This document shows positions 9,669 through 17,997 of a stretch of DNA of 64,000 nucleotides, in pieces (position 1 is the first letter of the stretch; each line of letters begins with the position of its first letter). The DNA is from Rhodopseudomonas palustris. Its GTDB lineage: Bacteria; Pseudomonadota; Alphaproteobacteria; Rhizobiales; Xanthobacteraceae. The notes beneath the pieces were generated by a model, which had not been told where the DNA came from, ran no database searches, and saw only the letters and a list, made by a program, of their open reading frames with translations. The stretch covers positions 62,001-126,000 of the forward strand of contig JACRJB010000014.1 of assembly GCA_016215605.1 (NCBI GenBank), read 5' to 3'. Position numbers and translations under genes: made by a program.

Positions 9669-10559
9669 CTAGTGCTTTGCCGTCAGAAAGCGGCCGATCT
9701 CGACATGATCGGCGGTCGGTCCGAGTTCCTGCATGGCGGCGTCCCACAGCGCCGCGACCTCGTCGGCCAGCGGCGCGCTGACGCCGATCTGATGTGCCAG
9801 CTCGTCGGCGGTGCGGATGTCCTTGGCCATCAGCGCCAGCGAGAAACCCGTGGTGTATTTCTCCGGGATGACGAATTGCTTGAGCTTGTTCTCGGTCGAG
9901 TTGTTGCGTCCCGTCGATGCGTTCAGCACGTCGACGAGAACCTCGGGTTCGATGCCGAAGCGGCCGCCGATCGCCACGGCTTCGACCGCGGCGGCGAGGC
10001 CGGCGGCGGAGACGTAGTTGTTCAGCGCCTTGGCGGCGTGGCCGGAGCCGAGCGGGCCGGTGCGAAAGATCGACTTGCCCATCGCCTTCAGCACCGGTTC
10101 GGCACGATCGATGCTGGCGCCGTCGCCGCCGGCCATGATCGCCAGCGATCCGTCGATGGCGCGTTTCACGCCGCCCGACACCGGCGCGTCGATGAAGGCG
10201 ACGCCGGCCGCGATCAGCTCTTCGCCGAGGGTGCGTGTGCCCATCGGGGCCGACGAGCTCATGTCGATCACCACCGTGCCGGGCTTGAGGCGGTCTTTGA
10301 TGCCGTCGATCGCGGCCCGTACGATTTTGCCGTCGGGCAGCAGGGTGATCACCGCGGCCGCGCCGTGGACGGCGTCGACGGCAGTCGCGGTCGCGGTGCC
10401 GCCGGTCTCGACGTATTTGTTGCGGGCCTCGGCAAACGTATCGAAGCCGACGACCTGATAGCCGGCATGCACCAGGCACGCCGCCATCGGGCGGCCCATA
10501 TTGCCGAGCCCGATCACGGCGATCCTGGCGGGCGGATGGATGGCGGCTGACTGGGTCAC
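9669..10559 (-). CDS. NAD(P)-dependent 3-hydroxyisobutyrate dehydrogenase-family oxidoreductase
   Basis: The protein has 296 aa. The N-terminal Rossmann motif is VIGLGNMGRPMA (residues 15-26), followed by the family loop DAPVSGGVKRAIDG and the catalytic-Lys helix KALNNYVSAAG. These are standard for the beta-hydroxyacid dehydrogenase family (MmsB, GarR and relatives), which oxidises or reduces short 3-hydroxy acids or semialdehydes. It sits between the hydrolase and the GntR-type regulator on the same strand and is likely under that regulator. A second family member lies at 21522-22406. Exact substrate unknown. Confidence 0.88.
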   Translation of the reverse strand: MTQSAAIHPPARIAVIGLGNMGRPMAACLVHAGYQVVGFDTFAEARNKYVETGGTATATAVDAVHGAAAVITLLPDGKIVRAAIDGIKDRLKPGTVVIDMSSSAPMGTRTLGEELIAAGVAFIDAPVSGGVKRAIDGSLAIMAGGDGASIDRAEPVLKAMGKSIFRTGPLGSGHAAKALNNYVSAAGLAAAVEAVAIGGRFGIEPEVLVDVLNASTGRNNSTENKLKQFVIPEKYTTGFSLALMAKDIRTADELAHQIGVSAPLADEVAALWDAAMQELGPTADHVEIGRFLTAKH

Positions 10560-10622
10560 GGGCGTTTCCTCGTTATATCGTTTTATCGTTGGGTCGGACG
10601 TATTGGACGGCGGATTGCGCCG

Positions 10623-11306
10623 TCAGGATTCGGCGCGACCGAGTGCGTCGAGCGCGATCGCGGCGGCATTCTTGATGTGCTGCACGCAGGCCTGTTCGGC
10701 GCCGTCCTCGTCACCGGACTCGATGGCGAGCAGGATGGTCTCGATTTCAGCGAGGCTGCGGCCGATGCGGTTGGGCTGGGTCATCGATGTCATGCGCAGC
10801 ACCGTCACCCGGTTCAGCAACATTTTGAGAAAGCGCTCGACGAACACGTTGCCGCATCCTTCGAGCAGTGCGGCGTAGAACTCGGTCTTTGCGGCCAACA
10901 GATCGCTGCGATCTTCCTGGCCGGCAACGGCGCCCATCTGTTCGAATTGCTTGCGCAGCCGGCCGATGATCACGGGATCGCGCCGCCGCGCGCATTCACG
11001 GCCGGCATAGCCTTCGAGCAGCGCACGCAGATCGTACAGCTGCGCGGCTTCTTCAGCGGTGATGGTGCTGACGATCGGGCCGCGGTGCGGGATCGTTGTG
11101 ACCAGCCCTTCGGCCTCGAGTTGCCGCAGCGCCTCGCGGATCGAGGTGCGGCCGACGCCGGTCTGTTCGCACAGCTCGCGTTCGATCAGCCGCTGGCCCG
11201 GCTTGAACACGCCGCTGCCGATCGCCGAACGCAGCCGATTTTCGACCAGCAATCTCAGGCTGGTCGATTCCCGCGAGACATTGAGGTCCGATTCAATCTT
11301 CGCCAT
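10623..11306 (-). CDS. GntR-family transcriptional regulator, FCD (FadR-like) subfamily
   Basis: The protein has 227 aa from the ATG nearest the family start; the frame continues upstream but overlaps the divergent gene. The N-terminal winged helix-turn-helix contains GVGRTSIREALRQLEAEGLV. The C-terminal all-helical FCD domain carries YDLRALLEGYAGRECA and the metal-binding histidine region EIETILLAIESGDEDGAEQACVQH. FCD regulators usually sense small carboxylates. Its position, divergent from a binding-protein gene and upstream of the dehydrogenase/hydrolase pair, suggests control of both directions. Confidence 0.88.
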   Translation of the reverse strand: MAKIESDLNVSRESTSLRLLVENRLRSAIGSGVFKPGQRLIERELCEQTGVGRTSIREALRQLEAEGLVTTIPHRGPIVSTITAEEAAQLYDLRALLEGYAGRECARRRDPVIIGRLRKQFEQMGAVAGQEDRSDLLAAKTEFYAALLEGCGNVFVERFLKMLLNRVTVLRMTSMTQPNRIGRSLAEIETILLAIESGDEDGAEQACVQHIKNAAAIALDALGRAES

Positions 11307-11414
11307 GTGGCAGAATTGACCGACTATCAGACAATCTGTCAAGCCGCTTGACCGATCGTCTGTTTTGTGGCGAGTTTGGCTCAAGCAAAAGAAACACAAC
11401 GGGAGGAAAGCGTC
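11307..11414. promoter_or_regulatory. divergent promoter region with candidate GntR operator
   Basis: This 108-bp gap separates the FCD regulator from the divergent binding-protein gene. An interrupted palindrome, CAGACAATCTG, lies at 11328-11338, inside the longer GACTATCAGACAATCTGTC. A partial copy of the half-site (GATCGTCTG) lies near 11355. FCD regulators bind short palindromes of this kind, but the exact operator is inference. A good ribosome site, GGGAGGAAAG, precedes the rightward ATG. Confidence 0.4.
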
Positions 11415-12638
11415 ATGTCGAAGATTTCGCGCAACCGTGCCGGACTGAGCCGACGAACCTTGCTCGCGGGCGCCGCGTCGGTGCTGGCCAGCCCGATGGT
11501 GATCTCGTCGGCCCGTGCGCAGGCAAAGCCGGTCAATGTCGGCGTCATCCTGCCGCTGTCGGGCGCCAACGCGCAGTTCGGCATCAATTCCCGCAACGGC
11601 ATCGAACTGGTCGCCGATGAAATCAACGCGGCCGGCGGCATCAAGGCGCTCGGCGGCGCGAAGATCAATCTGATCGTCGCGGACGCGACCTCGACGCCGA
11701 CCACGGCGGGCACCGTCGCGCAGCGTCTGATCACCCAGAACGAAGTCACCGCCATTCTCGGCGCGTTCGCCTCGTCGCTGACCATCGCGATTTCGGAAGT
11801 CACCGAACGGCGCGATATCCCGTTGCTGACCATGTCGTTCGCCGACCAGATCACCGGGCGCGGCTTCAAGAACATCTTCCAGGTCGTCGCCAAGGCGTCG
11901 GCGATCGGCAAGGCACAGCTCGACTATTCCGTCGCTCTGGCCCAGGCGGCTGGCAGCAAGATCGACAAGATCGCGATCATGTACGAAGACACCGCCTACG
12001 GCACGGCGCAGGCCGGCGGCCTTCGGGCCGCAGCCAAGGCGGCCAACATCGAGATCGCAATGGATGACGCCTATCCGCTGGGCATCACCGACACCACGCC
12101 GCTGATCAACAAGCTGCGGGCCTCGGGCGCCCAGGCGGTTTTCCCGGTCTCTTATCTCAACGACAGCCTGCTGCTGATCCGCACCATGCGGCAGCAGCGC
12201 ATCACCATCCCGGCCATCGGCGGCGCCGCCGGCTACGTCATTCCGGATTTCGAGAAGGGCCTCGGCGAATTTGCCGAAAACGTGCTGTCGATCGCGCCCG
12301 CCAATTACGATCTGGCGCCGGATCTCACCGAGCGATTCCGCAAACGCTATGGCTACTTCATGGTGCACGAGGCGCTGGAGCACGCGGTCGCGCTCGACGT
12401 GCTGGTGCAGGCGATCGAGAAGGTGAAATCGGCCAAGGCCGAGGACGTCGCCGCCGGGCTGCGCGGCGCCAAGTTCACTGGTGGTTGGACCAAGGCGATG
12501 ACCGGCGGCGCTGTCGAATTCGACAGCACGGGCCTCAACGTCTTGTCCGTTCCGGTGATGGTGCAGTGGCGAAACAAGGAACTGGTCACCGTGTGGCCGA
12601 AGGATGTCGCCAAGGGCAGTGCGGTCTGGAAGTCCTGA
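11415..12638 (+). CDS. ABC transporter periplasmic ligand-binding protein (LivK-type) with Tat-like signal
   Basis: The protein has 407 aa. The N-terminus has a twin-arginine-like SRRTLLAGAASVLAS signal ending at SARAQA. The mature part begins VNVGVILPLSGANAQFG and keeps the EINAAGG motif, as in the HAAT receptor family. The start follows a GGGAGGAAAG ribosome site. A complete permease/ATPase set follows 13 bp downstream, so this is its receptor. The receptor differs clearly in sequence from the one at 3689-4936, so a different ligand is likely. Confidence 0.9.
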   Translation: MSKISRNRAGLSRRTLLAGAASVLASPMVISSARAQAKPVNVGVILPLSGANAQFGINSRNGIELVADEINAAGGIKALGGAKINLIVADATSTPTTAGTVAQRLITQNEVTAILGAFASSLTIAISEVTERRDIPLLTMSFADQITGRGFKNIFQVVAKASAIGKAQLDYSVALAQAAGSKIDKIAIMYEDTAYGTAQAGGLRAAAKAANIEIAMDDAYPLGITDTTPLINKLRASGAQAVFPVSYLNDSLLLIRTMRQQRITIPAIGGAAGYVIPDFEKGLGEFAENVLSIAPANYDLAPDLTERFRKRYGYFMVHEALEHAVALDVLVQAIEKVKSAKAEDVAAGLRGAKFTGGWTKAMTGGAVEFDSTGLNVLSVPVMVQWRNKELVTVWPKDVAKGSAVWKS

Positions 12639-12651
12639 TCGGACGATCGTA

Positions 12652-13512
12652 GTGGCTTTTCTGCAGGCAATCATCGACGGGCTGCTGGTGGGCGGCGTCT
12701 ATGCCGTCATCTCCATCGGCCTGACGCTGGTCTACGGCGTGATGGGCATCGTGAATTTCGCGCAGGCGGAATTCGTGATGATCGGCATGTTCGTGTCCTG
12801 GTTCGCGTGGGCCTATCTCGGCCTCGATCCGGTGCTGGCCGCGCCGCTGTCGTTCGCGGTGGCGTTCGGCATCGGCTGGCTGGTGCAGGGGCAACTGATC
12901 GCGCGTGTGCTGAAGGCGCCGTCGGTGGCGCAGATCTTTCTCACCGTCGGCTTGCTGATTGTGCTGGAAAACGGGTCGCTGTTGCTGTTCGGCTCGCAGT
13001 TTCGTTCGGTGACGACCTCGTATCAGACGCAGTCGCTGTCGCTCGGGGCGCTGTTCATCAGTGTGCCGTATCTGATCGCCTTCGGAATGTCGCTGCTGTG
13101 CGGCGTCGCGCTGTGGTGGTTCATGCGCACGTCGTGGTTCGGCCGGGCGATGCGGGCCACTGCGCAAAATCCGATGGCCGCGCAACTGATGGGGATCGAC
13201 ACCGCGCTGATGTACAAGATCGCGTTCGCGCTCGGCGTCGGGCTGACCGCGTTCGGCGGCGCCGTGATCCTGCCTTACGTCACGGTGTTCCCGGGCGTCG
13301 GCGGCCAGTTCGTCGTGCTGATGTTCACCGTCGTGGTGCTCGGCGGTCTCGGCAGCGTCGCGGGTGCGGTCGTCGGCGGCTTGGCGGTCGGCGTGATCCA
13401 GGCGCTGTCGTCGCTGGTGTTTCCGATCCAGCTGCAGAATCTCGTGCTGTTCATCGTCTTCATCGTCGTGCTCGCGGTCCGCCCGCAAGGTCTGGTGGGG
13501 GCAAGCCGATGA
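12652..13512 (+). CDS. livH: branched-chain amino acid-type ABC transporter permease LivH
   Basis: The protein has 286 aa if translation starts at the GTG 13 bp after the receptor stop (VAFLQAIIDGLLVGG). An in-frame ATG at 12604 would extend it into the receptor gene and is less likely. GLTLVYGVMGIVNFAQAEFVMIGMF and VVLGGLGSVAGAVVGG are the LivH motif blocks. It overlaps the LivM start by ATGA. It forms the membrane channel of the second importer. Confidence 0.9.
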   Translation: MAFLQAIIDGLLVGGVYAVISIGLTLVYGVMGIVNFAQAEFVMIGMFVSWFAWAYLGLDPVLAAPLSFAVAFGIGWLVQGQLIARVLKAPSVAQIFLTVGLLIVLENGSLLLFGSQFRSVTTSYQTQSLSLGALFISVPYLIAFGMSLLCGVALWWFMRTSWFGRAMRATAQNPMAAQLMGIDTALMYKIAFALGVGLTAFGGAVILPYVTVFPGVGGQFVVLMFTVVVLGGLGSVAGAVVGGLAVGVIQALSSLVFPIQLQNLVLFIVFIVVLAVRPQGLVGASR

Positions 13513-14480
13513 AGCGCTGGATCGCGATTGCGGCGGTCATCGCGGTGGCCGCCGTACTGCCACTGCTGCTCAACCCGACCGGATACTGGATCCGCATCCT
13601 GACCTTCACGCTGTTGTTCGCAGCGATGGCGCAGGTCTGGAACATCATCGGCGGGCTCGCCAATCAGACGTCGCTCGGCCATGCGGCGTTCTTCGGCATC
13701 GGCGCCTACACCTCGACGATCCTGTTGCTGAAGTTCGGTCTCAGCCCGTGGATCGGGATGTTCGCCGGCGGCCTGCTCGGCGGGATCGCGGCCCTGATCA
13801 TCGCTGTGCCGACGATGCGCCTGCAGGGCCATTACTTCGCGCTGGCGACGCTGGCGTTCGGTGAAGTCATGCGCGTTATCGCCAACGTCTGGACGCCGCT
13901 CACCGGCGGGCCCGGTGGGCTCTCCGTACCCTTCATGCCACCCAGCGTGGCGGCGTATTCTTTCAAGCAGCTGTTGCCGCACGCCTACATTGCGCTGATC
14001 GCCTTGATCGTCGTGACCTTCATTTTCGAGGCGATCCGCCGCGGCGCGATGGGCTATCGGCTGCGCGCCATCAAGGAAAACGCGGCCGCGGCCGAAGTGA
14101 TCGGCATCGACACCACCAAGGTGAAGCTGCAGACCGCGGTGATCTCCGGCGTGCTGATGGCGATGCTCGGCACACTTTACGCTCAGGTCGCGGTGTTCTT
14201 CGATCCGGACACGGTGTTCAGCGCGGCGTCGATCTCGATCCGGGTGGCGCTGATCGCGATCCTCGGCGGCGTCGGCACCGCGATCGGTCCGATCCTCGGA
14301 GCGCTGTTCATCATCCCGGTCGAGGAACTGATGAACGATCTGTTCTCCGCGAGCGCTGCCGGACTATCGCAGTTGATCTTCGGCGTGATTCTGATCGCCG
14401 TCATTCTGTGGCGGCCGCGCGGATTCATCACGGTTTTCGACGCGATGGTGGCGCGGCTGTCGGGCAGGGCAGGTTCATGA
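13509..14480 (+). CDS. livM: branched-chain amino acid-type ABC transporter permease LivM
   Basis: The protein has 323 aa with about nine hydrophobic segments. Motif blocks are GGLANQTSLGHAAFFGIGAY, the loop RAIKENAAAAEVIGIDTTKVK that couples to the ATPases, and ILGGVGTAIGPILGA near the C-terminus. Four-base overlaps with both neighbours place it in one translationally coupled operon with LivH and LivG. Confidence 0.92.
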   Translation: MKRWIAIAAVIAVAAVLPLLLNPTGYWIRILTFTLLFAAMAQVWNIIGGLANQTSLGHAAFFGIGAYTSTILLLKFGLSPWIGMFAGGLLGGIAALIIAVPTMRLQGHYFALATLAFGEVMRVIANVWTPLTGGPGGLSVPFMPPSVAAYSFKQLLPHAYIALIALIVVTFIFEAIRRGAMGYRLRAIKENAAAAEVIGIDTTKVKLQTAVISGVLMAMLGTLYAQVAVFFDPDTVFSAASISIRVALIAILGGVGTAIGPILGALFIIPVEELMNDLFSASAAGLSQLIFGVILIAVILWRPRGFITVFDAMVARLSGRAGS

Positions 14481-15202
14481 CGATTCTCGATGTGCGTGGC
14501 CTCTCCAAACGCTTCGGCGGTCTTCAGGCGCTGTCCGATGTGACCTTCTCGGTGCCGAAAGGCCAGATCGTCGGCCTGATCGGGCCGAACGGCGCCGGCA
14601 AGACCACGTTCTTCAGCACGTTGGTCGGGCTGATCCGCCCGGACAGCGGCAGTGTCACGCTCGACGGCACCAGCCTGGTCGGCCTCAAGCCGCACAAGGT
14701 CGCTGCGCTGGGGATGACCAAGACCTTCCAGAACGTGGCACTGTTCGCCGAAAGCTCGGTGCTCGACAACGTTCTCACCGCGGGCTTGCTGCGCCACGAT
14801 GTCGAGACCGCGCGCGCCGAGGCGTTGCGCTGCCTCGATCGTGTCGGCCTCCGGTCGGTCGCGCACAAGCTGGCCGGCAATCTGTCGTTTCCCGAGCGCG
14901 CGCGGGTCGAGCTGGCGCGGGCGCTATGTACCGGCCCCAAGGTGTTGCTGCTCGACGAGGTGATGGCCGCGCTGAATCCGGTCGAGATGCAGGAGATCAT
15001 GGATCTGATCCGTTCGCTGCGCGACGACGGCATCACCCTGCTGGTGGTCGAGCATCACATGCGGGCGATCATGACGATCTGCGATCGCATCGTGGTGCTG
15101 AACTTCGGACGTCTGCTGGCGGATGGCACGCCGGAGCAGGTCGCCAACGACCCGCAGGTGGTGGAAGCCTATCTCGGCCGCTCGATGGAGGCGCGGGCAT
15201 GA
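14477..15202 (+). CDS. livG: branched-chain amino acid-type ABC transporter ATPase LivG
   Basis: The protein has 241 aa. Walker A is GPNGAGKTT near residue 38, Walker B is KVLLLDEVMAALNPVE, and the H-loop is VVEHHM. Two deviations from LivG consensus are visible: DEVMAAL replaces the usual DEPxAGL after the catalytic Asp-Glu, and the signature reads LSFPERARVELARAL. The Asp-Glu and the Walker lysine are intact, so ATPase function is still expected. Confidence 0.9.
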   Translation: MTILDVRGLSKRFGGLQALSDVTFSVPKGQIVGLIGPNGAGKTTFFSTLVGLIRPDSGSVTLDGTSLVGLKPHKVAALGMTKTFQNVALFAESSVLDNVLTAGLLRHDVETARAEALRCLDRVGLRSVAHKLAGNLSFPERARVELARALCTGPKVLLLDEVMAALNPVEMQEIMDLIRSLRDDGITLLVVEHHMRAIMTICDRIVVLNFGRLLADGTPEQVANDPQVVEAYLGRSMEARA

Positions 15203-15921
15203 GTGAGTCAGCTCTGCTGCTCGAGATCGCGGGCCTCAACGCCGGCTATGGCGAGATCGAGGTGCTGCACGGCATCGACCTGCAGGTGCGCGACGGCGAG
15301 TTCGTCTGCATCATCGGAGCCAATACCGCCGGCAAGAGCACCATCCTGCGTGCTATCTCGCGGCTGGTCCCGCACGTCACCGGCACATTGCGCTTCGCCG
15401 GCGCCGATCTCGCCGGTCGGGCGTCGCACGAGATTCCGGCGCTCGGGATTGCCCACGTGCCGGAAGGCCGTCACGTGTTCGCCGACATGACGGTTGAGGA
15501 GAACCTGTTGCTCGGCGCGTTCACGTTGCGCCACCAGCCGGACCTTCCGGCGCGCATGGACGGCGTGTTCGAATTGTTCCCGCGGCTGCGCGAGCGGCGC
15601 GCCCAGCTCGCCGGCACCTTGTCCGGAGGCGAGCAGCAGATGGTGGCGGTCGGCCGCGCCTTGATGCTGCAGCCGCGGCTGCTGCTGCTCGACGAACCCA
15701 GCCACGGCCTTGCGCCGAAGGTGGTCGAGGAGATGCACGACGCATTCACAACGATTCATCGCCGCGGCACGTCGATCCTGCTGGTGGAGCAGAATGTCGG
15801 GCTGGCGCTCGATGTCGCGACGCGCGGCTACGTGCTCGAGAGCGGCCGTATCGCACTGCAGGGCTCGTCCGCAGAACTGAATCAAAATCCTGCCGTTCGC
15901 GCCGCCTATCTGGGTATATGA
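15199..15921 (+). CDS. livF: branched-chain amino acid-type ABC transporter ATPase LivF
   Basis: The protein has 240 aa. The P-loop reads GANTAGKST at about residues 41-49. It satisfies the general GxxxxGK[ST] pattern, but the usual Gly of GRNGAGKT is replaced by Thr. The AHVPEGRHVFADMTV Q-loop region, LSGGEQQMVAVGRAL signature and LLLLDEPSHGLAP Walker B are normal for LivF. It ends the second importer set, and the carboxymuconolactone-decarboxylase-family gene starts 53 bp later. Confidence 0.9.
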   Translation: MSESALLLEIAGLNAGYGEIEVLHGIDLQVRDGEFVCIIGANTAGKSTILRAISRLVPHVTGTLRFAGADLAGRASHEIPALGIAHVPEGRHVFADMTVEENLLLGAFTLRHQPDLPARMDGVFELFPRLRERRAQLAGTLSGGEQQMVAVGRALMLQPRLLLLDEPSHGLAPKVVEEMHDAFTTIHRRGTSILLVEQNVGLALDVATRGYVLESGRIALQGSSAELNQNPAVRAAYLGI

Positions 15922-15974
15922 CCCGACCGGCCTGCGCTGTCGACGCAGGCCAATCAAACTGGAAGGACGACCTC

Positions 15975-16379
15975 ATGAGCTATGATCAGACAATCACCCT
16001 CGGCGGCATGTTCGACATCGGGCTTTCGGCGCGACGCGAAGTGCTGGGCGCCGCCTATGTCGACAAGTCGATGCAGTCGACCAACGACTTCATGATGGCG
16101 TTCCAGCACATCACCACCGAATGGTGCTGGGGCTACGCGTGGAATCGGCCCGGCCTCGATCGCAAGACCCGCAGCATGCTCAATTTGGCGATGCTGACAG
16201 CGCTGAATCGCGCGCCGGAGATCAAGCTGCACACCCGCGGCGCGATCACCAACGGCGTCACCGTCGAGGAGATCAAGGAAGTGCTGCTGCACGCTACCGT
16301 GTATTGCGGCATCCCCGCCGGCCTCGACGCGTTCAAGGCCGCCAACGAGGTCCTCAAGGAAATGGGCAAGGTGGAGTAG
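15975..16379 (+). CDS. carboxymuconolactone decarboxylase-family protein (PcaC-like)
   Basis: The protein has 134 aa, the length of PcaC. The core LDRKTRSMLNLAMLTALNRAPEIKLHTRGA and the later VEEIKEVLLHATVYCGIPAGLDAF block match the CMD family, including 4-carboxymuconolactone decarboxylase of the protocatechuate branch. No other beta-ketoadipate gene is nearby, so a related decarboxylase or isomerase role in the local pathway is as likely as true PcaC. The start was chosen from the ATG after GGAAGGACGACC. It probably shares the transcript of the second importer. Confidence 0.82.
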   Translation: MSYDQTITLGGMFDIGLSARREVLGAAYVDKSMQSTNDFMMAFQHITTEWCWGYAWNRPGLDRKTRSMLNLAMLTALNRAPEIKLHTRGAITNGVTVEEIKEVLLHATVYCGIPAGLDAFKAANEVLKEMGKVE

Positions 16380-16392
16380 CGACGACGTCGCT
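16378..16392. terminator. short palindrome between convergent genes, possible weak bidirectional terminator
   Basis: AGCGAC-GAC-GTCGCT spans the 11-bp gap between the CMD-family gene and the opposing aldehyde dehydrogenase. It has only 6 stem pairs and no T-run on either side, so termination is doubtful. Confidence 0.25.
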
Positions 16393-17824
16393 ACCCCGCC
16401 AGCGCGAATTGGTGTGAGACGTTCTTGGTGATCGTGTAGCACCCAAGCCCTTCGGTGCCGCCTTCGCGGCCGTAGCCGCTGTCCTTGACGCCGCCGAACG
16501 GGGTTTCGGCGGTCGATGCCACAAAGTGATTGATGGTGAGATTGCCGGTTTCGACCTCGTTCGACAGCCGTTGCACGTTGTCGGCCGATCGCGTGAAGGC
16601 GTAGGCGGCGAGGCCGAACGGCAGGGCGTTGGCCTTGGCGATCGCCTCGTCGAGGTCGCGCACCGGATTGACCAGCGCCAACGGGCCGAACGGCTCCTCG
16701 TTCATCGCCAGCGCATCGTCGGGAAGATCGGCCAGCACCGTCAGCGGATAGTAATAGCCGCGGTTGCCGATCCGCTGTCCGCCGGCCATCACGCGGGCGC
16801 CGCGCGATTTGGCATCCGCCACCAACCGCTCCATCGCTTCGATCCGGCGAACATTCGCCAGCGGTCCGAGCTGGGTCGTCCGATCCAGTCCGTTGCCGAT
16901 CTTCAACTGCGCGGCGCGCTCCGCGAACGTGGTGGCGAAGCGCTCGTAGAGTGATTCATGGACAAAGAACCGCGTCGGTGCGACGCACACCTGACCGGCG
17001 TTGCGCGACTTGGCGACCGCCGACGCGGCGGCGGTCGCGACCGGATCGACGTCGTCGCAAACGATCACCGGCCCGTGGCCGCCGAGCTCCATGATCGCCG
17101 GCTTCATCGCGCGGCCCGCCATTGCGGCCAGATGCTTGCCGACCGGCACCGAGCCGGTGAAGGTGATCAGGCGGATCGTCGGATGCGGCACCAGATGATC
17201 GGAGATCGCCGCAGGATCGCCGTACACCAGGTTGAGCACGCCCGGCGGCAGGCCGGCGTCGTGGAAGGCGCGGACCAGTTGCAGCGCGCCGGCCGGTGTT
17301 TCTTCCGATGCTTTCAGGATGATCGAGCAGCCCGACGCCAGTGCGCCGGCGACTTTGCGCGCCGGTGAACTCATCGGAAAATTCCACGGCGAGAACGCCG
17401 CGACCGGGCCGATCGGCTGGCGATACACGGTGTGCTGCAGTCCGGGGCCGGCCGGAATGACGCGGCCATACAGCCGCATGCCTTCGGTCGCGTCCCATTC
17501 GATGATGTCGCAGCCGCGCAGGATTTCCAAGCGCGCCTGATCGAGCGGCTTGCCTTGCTCGAGCGTCATCGCCACCGCCATCTGATCGACGCGTTCGCGG
17601 ATCAGCGCGGCGGCACGCAGGATGATCTGCGCCCGCGCGTTCGGGGCCGTCTTGCGCCACAGCGCGAAGCCGCGCGCCGCTGCGTCGAGCGCGTCGTCGA
17701 GATCGGCGATCGTCGCGTGCGGCACGGTGCCGAGCACGCTTTCGTCTGCAGGATTGATGATCGGGGCGCCTGGCCTGCGGAGCCAGTGCCCGCCGACATA
17801 GAGCTCGATCCCTGGATAGGTCAT
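16391..17824 (-). CDS. NAD(P)-dependent aldehyde dehydrogenase (succinate-semialdehyde dehydrogenase-like)
   Basis: The protein has 477 aa. The catalytic cysteine is Cys280 in NAGQVCVAPTR, the general-base Glu246 sits in MELGGHGPVIV, and the cofactor region reads FTGSVPVGKHLA. SPWNFPM and EEPFGPLALV complete the class signature. I used the ATG at 17824; an upstream ATG at 17881 would add 19 residues without family similarity. It probably oxidises an aldehyde or semialdehyde from the local pathway. It faces the CMD gene and is divergent from the TctC-like gene, sharing a short promoter region with it. Confidence 0.9.
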   Translation of the reverse strand: MTYPGIELYVGGHWLRRPGAPIINPADESVLGTVPHATIADLDDALDAAARGFALWRKTAPNARAQIILRAAALIRERVDQMAVAMTLEQGKPLDQARLEILRGCDIIEWDATEGMRLYGRVIPAGPGLQHTVYRQPIGPVAAFSPWNFPMSSPARKVAGALASGCSIILKASEETPAGALQLVRAFHDAGLPPGVLNLVYGDPAAISDHLVPHPTIRLITFTGSVPVGKHLAAMAGRAMKPAIMELGGHGPVIVCDDVDPVATAAASAVAKSRNAGQVCVAPTRFFVHESLYERFATTFAERAAQLKIGNGLDRTTQLGPLANVRRIEAMERLVADAKSRGARVMAGGQRIGNRGYYYPLTVLADLPDDALAMNEEPFGPLALVNPVRDLDEAIAKANALPFGLAAYAFTRSADNVQRLSNEVETGNLTINHFVASTAETPFGGVKDSGYGREGGTEGLGCYTITKNVSHQFALAG

Positions 17825-17887
17825 TGCCACGTCCGCTTGCTGATGAAGCGCGGGCGATGCTGCCCGCTTGCGTCCCATCAAATCATA

Positions 17888-17913
17888 TGTTCATATAATA
17901 GAACAAGCGTTCT
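17888..17913. promoter_or_regulatory. overlapping inverted repeats around a TATAAT box
   Basis: TGTTC (17888-17892) and GAACA (17901-17905) are inverted arms eight bases apart. The second arm overlaps another inverted repeat, AGAAC-AAGC-GTTCT (17900-17913). A perfect -10-like TATAAT lies between the first arms at 17894-17899 on the + strand. The layout fits a repressible promoter for the rightward TctC-like operon, and possibly also the leftward aldehyde dehydrogenase. The IclR-type regulator at 22403 is the nearest candidate binder (inference). No convincing -35 box was found. Confidence 0.45.
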
Positions 17914-17997
17914 GCTGGACAGAATGACACGAAGTTGGATCGTGAGCCGGCATCGTTCAGCGCCGATCCAACAAAACAAAAAGCAGCGGGGAGAGAG

